Positions 32,601-43,557 of a stretch of DNA of 46,725 nucleotides are shown here, piece after piece (the stretch's first letter is position 1; every line of letters starts with the position of its first letter). The position numbers and the translations under genes are program-made. The DNA is taken from contig BBXU01000699.1 of NCBI GenBank assembly GCA_001598975.1, positions 1-46,725 of the forward strand. The letters are read 5' to 3'. This DNA comes from Parachlorella kessleri. Lineage: Eukaryota; Chlorophyta; Trebouxiophyceae; Chlorellales; Chlorellaceae. Below the pieces are notes generated by a model. That model did not search any database, was not told where the DNA came from, and saw only the letters and a program-made list of their open reading frames with translations.

Positions 32601-32692
32601 ACGCCAGCTGGTAGGGCAGAGCTGTTGGCAAAAGCAGGGAGGGAGCCACGGCCAATGAGCCGCCTTGGTACACCGGCGGCTAGCCTTAGCAT
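29686..32692 (-). CDS. AOX: Mitochondrial alternative oxidase, copy B (9 exons)
   Basis: Second alternative oxidase, 365 aa. Exons: 32692-32468, 32255-32101, 31837-31768, 31493-31343, 31093-31008, 30777-30702, 30458-30392, 30174-29997, 29775-29686. Motifs [39 protein letters not shown] and [13 protein letters not shown] give a complete di-iron site. Seven of the nine exons have exactly the same length as in copy A; only the presequence exon and the exon after it differ (225 and 155 nt versus 249 and 134). Exon 8 is about 88% identical to copy A at the protein level and exon 4 about 84%, while the introns look unrelated by eye. The presequence ends [10 protein letters not shown]. Exon 8 is preceded by a 20-base C run in the transcript. 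Which copy is stress-inducible cannot be told from sequence. Confidence 0.95.
30181..30200. repeat. G20 homopolymer directly at an AOX-B splice acceptor
   Basis: Twenty uninterrupted G on the plus strand form a C20 polypyrimidine tract in the transcript. It ends 3 bases before the acceptor AG of the exon starting at 30174. AOX copy A has only a short C run at the same place. Confidence 0.9.
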
Positions 32693-33587
32693 CTTGCTGT
32701 CTCTAGCTATGGAAGCTATAAGAAGTATTTTTCAGTCCTGCAGGGCACGGTAAGTATAGACCTTGGTTTACTGCTGTACCTATGCCAGTCTGGGTTCACA
32801 AGTGAACCCTAGGGACGCCTGATGTGCAGGCAAACTTGTACGCTTTGCGGTGAGTAACAAATCGGATCACTTCGTGGTATGCACGCTCCTTCTTAATACG
32901 GGCCCTAGGATCACTAGTTTCACGCACGCTGCGAACTTATCCGGCCAAGCTCCGGTTCCTTACCTCACCAGTGACTGAGAACCAACCAGCACGAACGTAC
33001 TGACTGGAACGTGTAATCTCCCTATATAAAGATGTCAGGCTGGCTTATGTCAACTGAGGGTGTTCACACTGGGGTGTTACGGAATAGTTACGCCCACCGC
33101 GGGACTGGTGGTGCAGATTCAGATTTTATAAGTATCTGAATCTTGTATCTGATGAATGCAAGCGGTTCGCTCCCAGCTATCCCACGCAACCATTTCCAGA
33201 AGTTAAAGTCAGTGGGGCTGTGATGCGGAGTACACACCACTAGCCAAATCATTCAAACTCTTGAGGCACACCCCAGACCAACTGTGTATCATTTCGCAGA
33301 TGGTGATCAACTATATCGACAATAGGCACGCACTCGACCGCAAATACCAAGCGATGGGAGCAAAAGGTCCAAGGCAGTAATAGGCAAAAGGCTGTGCAGA
33401 TCAGTGCTGAATGTGGGAAGAGAGCAACAAAAGAGCAATGATGTACAGCAGTCCTGGCACAAGTGCACACTCCAGTGGGGCAGGCCACAACTGCGCCACG
33501 CTCTGTGGATAGACAGCACCCCGACACACATCGAGCTTGGCGCACACAAAAGACGGCCTGCCCCCTTTGCAAGACATGAACATTAAA
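32693..33587. other. Intergenic: AOX copy B 5' flank and SQD2 3' UTR
   Basis: This contains the 10-bp inverted repeat at 33115-33143 and a TATATAAA near 33024, in plus orientation and about 330 bp from the AOX-B ATG. Minus ORFs near 33249-33572 have no motif. Confidence 0.5.
33115..33143. repeat. Perfect 10-bp inverted repeat upstream of AOX copy B
   Basis: AGATTCAGAT, a 9-base spacer, then ATCTGAATCT. It lies about 420 bp upstream of the AOX-B ATG and 450 bp past the SQD2 stop. It could be a regulatory dyad, an RNA hairpin in the SQD2 3' UTR, or a chance structure. Confidence 0.75.
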
Positions 33588-36500
33588 CTATGCCGGGGAG
33601 GGTGACACTGCCATGCCGCCCTGTGGCGCCTGCGGCTCGGCAGCTGGTTGCACTCGCTTTCGGCTATAGTAGGCGGCGGCAGCTGCCATGGCTTTGGGGT
33701 ACTGGTAATGTAGGAGGTAGTGCGTTGCCGCCCGCCAGTCCCACAGGGACACCTCCTCACGCCCTGCCTCTCCCACTTGCTGCCTGCAAACAGCAGCAGC
33801 CACAGGATGAATCAATCCTAACTGCCTGAAGACTCCCTTGTGGAAATGTCTGGTCTTCAAAGGCGCATGCCTACGTATTGACGCCGCTGGCACCCGCCAC
33901 ACTGCTGTCTGACCCCTTTCCTGTGACTCGCATTTCCGTCCTAAAAGCGCATGTTGGCATATCAGAAACCCCGCCCTCATTCATGCTGCTCCCACATTCC
34001 CCACCGCCTTGGCACCAACGACAACTCGGGCATTCATTCCTGCCAGCTTCACATGGGTCAACCTTTCAAATTCAGTTTCATGTCATCAGACCAGGCAGGA
34101 CAGCGGTGAGCCCTCAGGCAGCCCATCATGCCGGCCGGCAGTCAAGCTGAAGCCAGCCTGCTGCACCTGAGCGCTTTGTCGTTTATAAGCCGCTGCACGA
34201 GCCGGGTGGCTCCCTCCACGTCGCCAGGCTCGTACAGGAACCCTGTCTGCCCGTCGCGCTGCAGAATGTCCGGGATGCCTCCCGCCCTCACGGCCACAAC
34301 GGGCACGCCCGCGGCCATGGACTCCAATACCACAAAGCCTGCAGCGGCAAGAGATGGGAGGGGAGGAAGGTTGCCAAGCCATGTGCTGCAACAAGTGGCA
34401 GGAGGTCCTCGAAACAAAGAGTAACTACACCAAGCTGGACAGTCATGGGTACCAGTCGGCCAGAGAGTGTGAGACATGCGAGGGGGCGCACGGTGGGCAC
34501 CTTGCAACCGCTACGCCATCCGCAGCTGGCACAGCTAAGCAACCTGTACATAGTGCGCCTTGGATGCGTGTAACAGACTATCATGCGTCCAGTGCCACTC
34601 GCTATCAAGGCCACTCCACAGCTGCTCATTCGCAGCTTCCCACTAACCAGCTCCTCCCTTGCTCGCACCTAGCGTCTCGCTCTCGGAGGGCATCACAAAC
34701 ACGTCTGCTGACGCATAGGCCGCGCTGAGCTCCTCCCCATGCAGCATGCCCATGAACACGGTGTTGGTGCTGCGGAAGTAGTCCTGTAGCTCCTGGCGGG
34801 CAGGGCCATCACCCACAAATGCCAGCCGAGCGTTGGGGATCCGCTCCTGAATCTCCTGCAGGGCGCAGACGCGATATGACATGAGATGGGAAGGTTGCAC
34901 TGCTGCCAGGGGGGGGAGGTCCCTAGGGGATAAATGCAATTTGAGCCAAGCTGCAGCAGAACAGCTGCAAAGCACCAGTGCCTGCAGCGTTGAATGGAAT
35001 TAGGCAGGAAGCCACAGTACTGGCAAGGCCAAAGCAACCCGACGACTGGCAGCACATCTATGCGGATATTAGTAAGGGGGCAGGTAGTGCGAAGAGAGAG
35101 GTAGGGGCGGACTGTACTAACAGAGCTGGATGCAAGTATGCTCCTGAGGCTTTTTTAATTTTTTGGGATGGCCCCAAGCAGCGTCTTGCCTTGAGGAACT
35201 TAAGATTCTTCTCATTGCCAAGGCGCCCCACTGACAGCAGGATGGGGGCCTCGGGGTGGCCCCCAGACAGCCGCTCCCGCATGGCCTGGCTGCGATACCG
35301 CGGGTGGAAGGTGTCAGAGCACACGCCTTTCTTCCACACCTGCATCAGGTAGGGCAGAAGGATAACTGGTATGCCGCCATTTCCGTTCTTTAGCAACCTG
35401 TCCTATGGCGCCCTCTCAACCGTGACGCTGTAGATAGGTGAAGGAGAACCATTTAGGGGCACAACATCTCTAATTACCAACTTGGGTCGCAAACTCCCCC
35501 TTTGAAGCCAAGTACGAAGTACAGGGTTGACCTAAAATGGCCGGCTTCAGGTCCGGGGCGGCAGGGATCAAACCGGCGACCTTCAGTTCCCTAAGCAAAG
35601 CAGTTTAACCTCATACCGACACTGTGCCTGGCGGGAAAGGGAACTGCCATGCACATGCATGCAACACCACCACAGCTAACATCAAAAAGCCCCCAAACAG
35701 GCTGCAGGCCACACACACAAAACCAGGCGAGCTGCAGCTAGGCATCATGCTACTACCACCGCACCTCGATGGCCTGCAGAGCAGCCGCCCCAAACCTCGC
35801 CAGCTCCTCGCGCATGATGGTGGAGGTGACCAGCGTGAGGTGGGCCGCGTTGTGGAAGAAGCGAATGATGCTCCACATGGCCTTGATGAACAGCGTCATG
35901 TTGTATCTGCAAAGCCGGCACACCACTCCTCCCAGACTGCGTGAGGCTGGCGGGACGCGCGGCTGAGGCCACTGAGGTGTTGGAGGCTCCCAATACCGCT
36001 GGCCAGGGGTGAGACAGCCCTCGGTGTGGCCACCCAAGGGGCTGCCAAGTGGCAAGCAGGCTGTGCAGATGGTGCCTCGATTTGCCAAGGAACACCCGAG
36101 CACACCCAGGCCCCCAGGTGTCCTACATGCATGTAGTCAGAGTAAGGTACATACCTGGGCATGTACTCGGGGACGTGTGTATGGTAGGAGTAGACCAGGG
36201 GCTTCTTCAGCAAGCGGGAGTAGATGAGCGCCGCCAGCCACATAACACCAGGGCTGGAGCAGTGAATAACATCCGGCTGGAACGCCCTGCAAGCAACCAG
36301 GTAGCGTGGCCCCATGAGACATGATGTGTGCGTTCAGCAGCGCCCTGCCACAACGTCAATCACCCTTCGTACTACTGAGCTCCTGAGTCATCCAGCAAAG
36401 AGGCCATAAAGCTGACCTCCCCAGCTTGCACTCTCTCAGCATCTGCTGGATGTTCCTTCATTGGGGAAGAGCTCGTGGAGCCATGGCCGTTGCTGCATAG

Positions 36501-37590
36501 CAAGGTACTCTTATACCAAGGCTGTCACAGCATCGCCACAAGCAACGCTCAAATCAGTCTCGCTGATCCACATACTCATTGCCACAGTGCCAGTGTGACG
36601 GGGCGCTGTGGTCTTAGGACATCAAAGACGCAGTACACACTCACTTGACCTCCTTGTAGATTCTCGGAGACAGCGCAAAGCTAAGCGGCAGGGCCCAGTA
36701 CCACGGCAGCCCCACACTGAAAGCCTCCACAACCTTGGCCCCATGGAACTCTTTGGGCTGGTCCCTAGCAGCAGAGTAGTCCGCGCCCGGCATGGACACG
36801 CCCTGCAGCCCCCCGGCCAAAACACACAGCGCTGTTTCAGCAGGCGCCCGGCGCAGCAGCTGCTGCCAACGTGCCGGGGAAGGGTTGCCTTGCTCATCCT
36901 GCTTGGCGACAATGCAGTACATGCCCCTCCCAAGCTGGGGCTGGGGGTGGAGCTCCTCTTTCAGAGAGTACCCACTCACCTTGCCAGGGGTGACCACTAG
37001 CACTTCACAGCCTGCTTCTGTCAGGAACTTGATGGTGTTGCGGTAGCGGTTCATGTAGCCGCAAACATACCTGCACGACCATGCGGACAGTCAGGATCTG
37101 CCGTTCACCTGCCTGCCCTGCCAACATACCAAGGCCCCACTCCAGGCAGCTTTGGCTGTGGCTGCCCTGCCCTTGTCAATGCCTGACAAGCACAGGACAT
37201 CCCATCACTGCACTGCGCTTCCCAAAGCTGGCAGGCAGAGAGTTTAGGGCAGGGCAAGTTGGCAGCAGGCCACCCTGTGGGCACCGACGGCTCACGTGAA
37301 TGGCGATGGCTCCACCATTATAGTAACCCGCTTTGGCCTCTGAGGCAGCCCTGGTGCAGCAGTGGCTAGCACCAGAGGGCTGTGAGGCCTCCGTGGTGGC
37401 AACCGCACAAGGGAACCTGCAGTGACACCTTGTGCTGGGCCTGAGCGCTGCTAGCCATCTTGGCTGGATCATTTGAACCCAGTTTTGGGTTCGAGGTGTA
37501 CTCACACCCCAGCATATCTGGAGTCACTGACCAATCCCCGCTATACAGCCCACCCTGCAGAGTGCAGGAGCGCCGATGCGATGCGTACAT
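33588..37590 (-). CDS. SQD2: Sulfoquinovosyltransferase SQD2, plastid sulfolipid synthesis (10 exons)
   Basis: GT4-family glycosyltransferase that moves sulfoquinovose from UDP-sulfoquinovose to diacylglycerol to make SQDG in the plastid envelope; 477 aa as modelled. Exons: 37590-37429, 37339-37296, 37070-36980, 36802-36645, 36286-36155, 35906-35765, 35339-35190, 34855-34669, 34338-34167, 33783-33588. SQD2 motifs: RVTIMVEPSPFTYVCGYMNR, FQPDVIHCSSPGVMW, VYSYHTHVPEYMPRYNMT, GVCSDTFHPRYRS, LLSVGRLGNEKNLKFLK, ARLAFVGDGPARQEL, FMGMLHGEELSAAYASADVF and the GT4 catalytic stretch MPSESETLGFVVLESMAAG. The end (DWRAATHYLLHYQY) matches the family. The intron after exon 7 requires a GC donor (AAG|GCAAGA). 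Everything from about residue 55 is solid. The first exon, which should carry the transit peptide, is only a phase-consistent guess. Confidence 0.9.
33859..33953 (+). mobile_element. Small repeated element, copy 2, in SQD2 intron 9
   Basis: The sequence about 33870-33942 is homologous to 19293-19358 over some 60 bases (shared core GCTGGCACCCGCCACACTGC, then CTGTCTGACCCC). It lies between near-identical 11-base repeats, AAAGGCGCATG (33859-33869) and AAAAGCGCATG (33943-33953). The flanking repeats differ from those of copy 1, as expected for target-site duplications. Confidence 0.6.
35540..35622 (-). other. tRNA-like (possible SINE head) sequence in SQD2 intron 6
   Basis: Read on the minus strand, the segment starts GTGTCGGTATGAGGTTAAAC and about 50 bases later has GGTTTGATCCC, close to the pol III B box GGTTCRANNCC of the tRNA T arm. 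A good cloverleaf cannot be closed by hand. It may be a tRNA-derived SINE or a decayed tRNA gene rather than a working one. Confidence 0.35.
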
Positions 37591-38702
37591 CGTTTATCCC
37601 TGCACTCCTGCGCTGCCTACCTCTGAGACTACCTTCCAAACCCCTCCTCTTCTGGTCAACACAAAGCCCCGCATGTTGCCGCTGCGATAACAGCGCCCCC
37701 ATAGCAGTGACAACTTGCCCAGCAGATGCCACCCAAGCCACTGACAGGGGAGTCCTGCAAGAATCTTCCAGCAAGAGCCTTTGGTAGGCAGAAAAGCGAG
37801 AAGTCCAAACGATTCAAAGCCAGCACCAAGACCAGAAACAAGCAATATGCGATTCTTTGATACTCCGTTGAAGCCCTTCCCTTATCGCAAGGCAAAAAGC
37901 ATGACTAGAAGGCTCGGGACGATTCATGTCTTGAACATAGTACTTCGCAATCTACTCAGGCGTTAATAGCTAGTCAAACATGGTGGCAGTCCTTCCAACC
38001 ATAGCGCACTGTTAGGTGCAGGTGACAGTCATACTCACCTGCATGGTGACAAGGGGTGTCCAACCAGAACACTGACAGGGCCGACTCAAAGTTAGTTACC
38101 CTTTGCTGCCGGTGCCGCCCACAGAGGAGGCATAGCTGTGATTCGTCAGTGCTAACGCCAGGTATGCTTCATATAGCCCGTGCCATGAAGGAAACTGGTA
38201 ACTGGAGCAGTACTAGAATTGCCACCAGGTTCGGAGTGGCGTGGCACCCAGCATTTGCGATCTGGACTGTCTGGCGGCTTTAGTGTTCAGTTCCTGCCCC
38301 GCTCCTGGCATGAGTGTCTGCACCCTTGCTGGGGTCCAGCTGAAGAGCTTCCCGGGTTTAGTGTGTTACACAGTCTGTGCGCAGCAGCAGCAGTGCACGC
38401 ATGCGCGGGCCCCCAGCAGGCCTACCAGCCCCTAGCCCCACCAGACCACAACCGCTACTGCCACTGCTGCGACACGAGCTGCCACGCGGCAGGCAAAGAC
38501 AGCACCCCGACTCTGCCTCCGCACGGCGCTCCCTGCTCCGCCACAGCAACCCCAGCAAATAGGGACCGGGGTGCAGCTCACTAAGGCGGCCAGGGAGCCT
38601 CCCAACATCACTCTGTTCCTCCTGCTGCCGCCGTCGCCAGCAGCCCCGCTGCAAGCCGACGGCAGCGGCAAAGACCTAGGCTCAGCTGCCAGCAGCTGCC
38701 GC
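37591..38702. other. Intergenic: SQD2 5' flank and RPL4 3' UTR
   Basis: This may hide an additional SQD2 5' exon. A TGTAA lies at 38366-38370 (-). Several ORFs (for example 37594-37845 minus and 38219-38584 plus) have no motif. Confidence 0.5.
38366..38370 (-). terminator. Candidate TGTAA poly(A) signal of the RPL4 gene
   Basis: Minus-strand TGTAA, about 335 nt past the RPL4 stop. Confidence 0.4.
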
Positions 38703-41700
38703 CTACTGGGTGGTGCCCAGCCAGGTGGAGAAGACCTCGTAGTCCTCACCCACGTAGTCGCTCTCGGTGATCATGGTGTTGTAGAAGGCCTTGCCGATCT
38801 GCAGCCAGGGCCAGCAGCTCGGCTCAGCCCGGCGCCTAGCCGACATAGAAGCCAGGCAACCCGCCACTACCCAAAGGCAAGGGTTGCTACCAAGCAGCAC
38901 AATATTGGGAGCCATGTTGGTTTGACCATGGGGTGGCATCCCTGCCCAGCTCCCCAAGAGCATATCCCGTACTCACCACCATACTTGCCCCCTGCATGGC
39001 TACAGTGTTGTCCAATCGATCTCCATGGCTGACACCCACGTCACGGCAGCAGCTGCGGCGCTACAGCGACAGGGTGTCTCCCGCCCTGATGTCATAACTC
39101 CCAGCTGACTCTCCACAAGTCAACCTCCTCCAGCCACACTTCAACCACCCCATGCCACTCCCCACCTTCTTGGAATCCTTCTTCGCCGCGCGCGCCTGCT
39201 CCAGCTTGCGCGCCTTGGCCTTCTGTGCAGCACCCAGCAGCTCGGCGCGGCGGGCAGCCTTGGCATAGGGGTTAAGCTTGAGCAGGGCCCCCAGGTTGCG
39301 CAGCGGGTTCTTCTTCAGGGCTGCGTGCTTGCTGTTGGCCTTCTGCGGCTTGACCACCGACTGGACCTCGTCAGAGTTGATCAGGCGCGCCAGGTCGCCG
39401 TTGGTCATGATGGGGCGCGGCAGCTTGAAGCCCTTCTTCACCTGGGAAGCCTCCTCGGTGGTGCCTGCACACAGCAGGAAAGGAGGAAACCGAAGGTGAC
39501 GAGCTTAACAAGGCAAGACCAGGAGTCTCCGCTCCCCCTTGGAAGAACTGCGGACGCAGCCTTATTCAGGACCCCTCCCTGCACCCTCCCCTTCTGAGCA
39601 CCTTGCACCCTATCAACGAGCCGCTGCTGCTGCAAGGCCCCAGGTCCAGGGGCTGGCCATGGTGGCCTTCACATACAAGTGACATACAAATGACTGACAA
39701 GAGTTAAGCAGCGAAAAAAAGCGTACGCTCTAGGTCCTCACGAGCACCACGCGCAACCTTCACCTGCAAATCCTCACCAACACCTCCCAACGGAGGTCGG
39801 CAGCAGCACGCTACTAGCCAGCCGCCCCAGCGCACCGACACTAGTTCAGCACTGGGTCCTGCCTTGCGTCCCCCCATTTCTCAGCTATCCCGCCTTCAAC
39901 ACAAGGCGCCACGTCGCCAAAGTTTGCCACATTGCTTCACGCCGCTCCTGGCCTTCACCTGAAAAGTCAGCCCCATCCCCTGCCGCGGGCCACCACTCAC
40001 CGAAGATGGCATCCAGCTTCTCGAAGGCGGACTTGGTCCAGATGCAGAAGCGGCCGACGTGGCCGCCTGGCGCCAGCTGCAGCAGGTTGAGGCGGTCCAC
40101 GGAGGCCACCTCCACGCCGGGAAGGTTGCGGAAGGCGCGCGCCACACCAGAGTCGTTGCCATAGACCAGCAGGGGGCCCTTGCGCTGCACGTAGCGCCGG
40201 TTCCTCATCTTGCCCTTGCCGCGGCGCAGGTTCTTCGAGTCCTGTGCGGGGCAACATGCGCAGGTGAGGCAAGGAGAACGGGTGATTGCCAGGCTCCGGG
40301 ATTGCCTGGGACGGCTGTGGCAAGCTAGCCTTGATAATAGTGGCGCTAACACTTGCCCAGCAACACAGTATGGCTCCAGGGACGGCGGCTGCCTCTACCC
40401 AGCTCACACTAGTACATCACTGCCCTAGCCTATACCAGGTACCAGCCAACCATGCCCATGAACTGGCCCCGCAAGCTGGGTCAAGCTTAGCCCATGTTGC
40501 AGCCCAAACACCCGACAGATAATTCTTTCTTGTTATTTCTTGAAATCACCCAAAACCCCCACCTTGGCCTTCTCCACATCAGTGTAGGCACCAATCTTCT
40601 TCAGGACCTCCACGGCCTTCTTGGTCTTGGTCACGCCCTCTGCAACAACAGTGGAAGCCCCCAGCTTGCTCCTTGCGCGCCCAACACATGCACTCCTCCG
40701 CTTACATATTCTAATGGCTGAGCCTGTACGGACAAGCTACCCTGCTCCTCAACCCCTCCGGTAGCCATGCTGAGCGGCTGCCTTGCTGGCTCTCCCCCTC
40801 CTCCGAGGCTCCAGCCAGCGTGCTGCACCTGTAGCTGCCAGCCTTGCCCTGTGCTCCTTGCCGCAGGGGCTGCTAATTTGGCTGCTGTGCCCAAGTCTCC
40901 GCAAGGATCGCTCATGCTGGTGCCCACTTGAGAGGCAAGAACCATCAAGCAAGGTGGCCATTCTCGCACACTGCTCCCAACACCATCTTGCTGCTGCGGC
41001 TGTGCATTGTGCAACCCTGCCTAACGCGCCCTCATTGTTCATCGCTAGCAAACTCACGCGATGGGTACCAACAGCACATAAGGAGGAGCGAAACTCCCCA
41101 AACACTCCCTGCCGGCACAGGGGCACCAAACCCAAACAGATGCTGCGCCCCAACAACAACAGCAGCATGATGCATTGCAGAGCGGTTGTGAACAAGCCAA
41201 GCCTCACGCCTTACTGGCATTCAAGCACAACCCGTCGTCTCAGCCCTCCCCCTCACGTCCCACACATGGCAACCAAACACCAGCGTCCCTTTCTACAAAA
41301 GAGCTCTCTCGCTCACCGGCGCTGTCATCGATGACCAGGGGCACCTCGGCCACCTCCTCAATGCGGTGGCCGCGCGCCATCACCAGCGCGGGCAGAGCAG
41401 ACGCGGCCAGTGCGGACACCACCGCATAGCGCTTCTGCTTGATGTTGATCTTCCTGTGCCAGCGGCGCCAGGTCTTGTTGGGGGCGAACATGTGGCCGCC
41501 GCGCACCATGTTGCCAAACGCGGCCTGGCCTGCAGGCGGGGTGACGGGGTGGGGGGTGAACAAAGGCGCCGGCAGGCACTGCTGTTGCTTATACGACCCT
41601 ACCCCGTGGTAAGGCAGCTCCTTCCCGCCGCCGACAAATGATGCTCACTTCCCAGAGCTGCAGAGCGCAGCTAATGCCGTGAAGCGCAGACGAAACACCA

Positions 41701-42454
41701 ACCACACCCCTCTTCCAGCGGTTCACAGCAGCTACACCATGGCTGTGCTGCTTGTCAGGATTTCTCCTGCTTGTCAAGATTTCTCCGTCTCCCTAATCCA
41801 CATCACGGCTCCTTCCCTCCAGATATCCAGCTGCCCTGCTGTGAGGGCTGTTGCCGGAGCCAGCCACTGACAGGTGTCGAGCCATCAGCCGTGGCTCAGC
41901 CACTACCCAGTCTGCTGTCAGCTGTCCCCTGCTGTGCTACTCCTACTGTCTCCAGCTCTGAACTGTCCAGCCACGCTCCCCGTGTTGCTCAACACGCTCC
42001 GCTGTCCCCAGCAGGGCCCTACAAGGCTGAGATGGCCTACCTGCGCGGTGGGTGCCGCCACCAGGCACACGGGGGATACGGGACACGGCACGGCCAGTGC
42101 CCCAGGACTCAGCAGCCGTCTGGTGGCCGGCCTTGGCGCTCACAGCATAAGCCTGGCGGGCGTTCTTGGCCATGTTGGTGTGCACGCTGCGCACCACATC
42201 GTTGCGGATGGGGGCAGTGAACACGGCGGGCAGGGGAACCTGCACGCAATATAAGTACGCCTCACAAGCACTCATTCCTGTCAGGACATGCGGCAGTCCC
42301 ATCGGCTGCGCGCCAAGGTGCGGCTGCTTGCTCCATGTATGCATCATGTACTCATGATATGTATGAACACTACAGCTGATAACTGTAGCCTCCTCGCCTG
42401 CTCGGTGGACTCCCCGTCCAGAGCCTGGACAGCCACGAGCGGGCGGGCTGCCAT
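38703..42454 (-). CDS. RPL4: Cytosolic ribosomal protein uL4 (RPL4), 7 exons, complete
   Basis: Large-subunit ribosomal protein uL4 lining the peptide exit tunnel, 393 aa, a normal length for plant and algal RPL4. Exons: 42454-42398, 42239-42041, 41529-41317, 40639-40563, 40241-40001, 39464-39166, 38798-38703. Recognisable blocks in order: [158 protein letters not shown] and [20 protein letters not shown]. It ends FSTWLGTTQ. Intron 1, right after codon 19, needs a GC donor (CAG|GCGAGG). The exon 3-4 intron is long (about 680 bp) with no recognised content. The gene is divergent from the EF-hand gene 1.1 kb away. Confidence 0.97.
41750..41787. repeat. 19-bp tandem duplication in RPL4 intron 2
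   Basis: GCTTGTCAGGATTTCTCCT is followed directly by a copy with two differences. It lies far from both splice sites. Confidence 0.8.
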
Positions 42455-43557
42455 TGTAAACGACGTATAGGGTACTGACACCCTGAAAGAGGGAGAGGGT
42501 GGTGTTGGACCCGACTTACAGTGAAGCCGGCGACATTGTAATATGAGGACATATTGCAGGACCCGGTGCTGGGGCATCTGATGCTCACCTGCTGCCTGTT
42601 TGCTCCCCCTCATACTCTGCATTCCTCCCAGGGCAGCATGTTACGCCCGCAGCTTGCAAAAGAGTTGTGTCGCTCGGACCGGCCTCGTTATTTGTGTAAT
42701 CCCATCATCCTGACATGCAAGTGCAGAGCAATCCCTATTCGGGTTGCAGCCAGCAGAAGCACCGAGAGGTTAACCAGGTCTATCGCAAACCTGGCACCTG
42801 TGCGGCCTTGAAGGATATGGCCCGGGAAGTGACTGGCAGCCTGCCATACCTGTTGGTTACCTACAGCCATGTCTCATCGTAAGCTCTTTCCACCACCGCT
42901 GGTCCTTCTCTCCGACAGACCTGGCCTACTGCAGCACCTGCCATGAGCCCCAGGTCCGCAGGTTCGACTCTTGCGGGAGCTGTCGAGCACGGCTCCTGTA
43001 GTGAACAACGTTGAACACAGATAGCATGCTCAACAAGGAGGCCAGGAGCAGAGAGAACAAATAACGGTGTTGAAAAACTGTGAGTCACCTTGGCAGTTGC
43101 ACTCGACTCTGGGACAGAAGAGCCCAGCAGACAGCTCAATGTACAGTTAATTGTCAGGCTACGGAGGGTAGCTCAAGTTATCATGCTGCTCTTCGGGTCT
43201 GGCCAGACACATGGATGCCCTGCCTACAAGGTAACTGGTTAGTGTCCTGGGAAGAGCTCAAGATTGGCTACAGTTCAAATGCCACACGCTGGTAGATTGT
43301 GTTGTGGCGAAGCAATGATATGTGGGAGCCAGGATACATGCCTGAGGGCACGGGCACTTACACCTCATCTTGCTCGTCTAGGAGGCTCGAAAAGGCGACT
43401 TGGCGCTTGCGCGCTGTGCCTTAGGTAATTCAGTGGACCCTGACAGTCCTTCAATTCCTGGGCTGTAACACTTGGGATATATATTTTCGTCAGCAGAACC
43501 TAGCAAAGGCTGCTGGGGAAGGCTGCACGGTCTTTGCGCGGACATCTGCCTGTGACG
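42455..43557. other. Divergent intergenic region, RPL4 / EF-hand gene
   Basis: About 1.1 kb serves two divergent genes. It contains a TATA-like element at 43477-43487 for the EF-hand gene. A tRNA T-arm look-alike near 42955-42975 was judged not to be a gene. No other feature is seen. Confidence 0.5.
43477..43487 (+). promoter_or_regulatory. TATA-like element of the EF-hand gene
   Basis: ATATATATTTT lies about 70-80 bp upstream of the ATG at 43558, a suitable place for a core promoter. It stands out against the GC-rich flank. Confidence 0.4.

Noticed and set aside
42240..42397. Possible C/D box snoRNA in RPL4 intron 1 (ATGATGC and CTGA)
   Set aside because: The C box has a mismatch, the terminal stem is poor, and the boxes are common short words.
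42914..42991. tRNA-like arms (GCAGGTTCGACTCTTGC and GACAG/CTGTC pairing)
   Set aside because: A T-arm-like hairpin is present but the acceptor, D and anticodon stems cannot be made to fit, so no tRNA is called.
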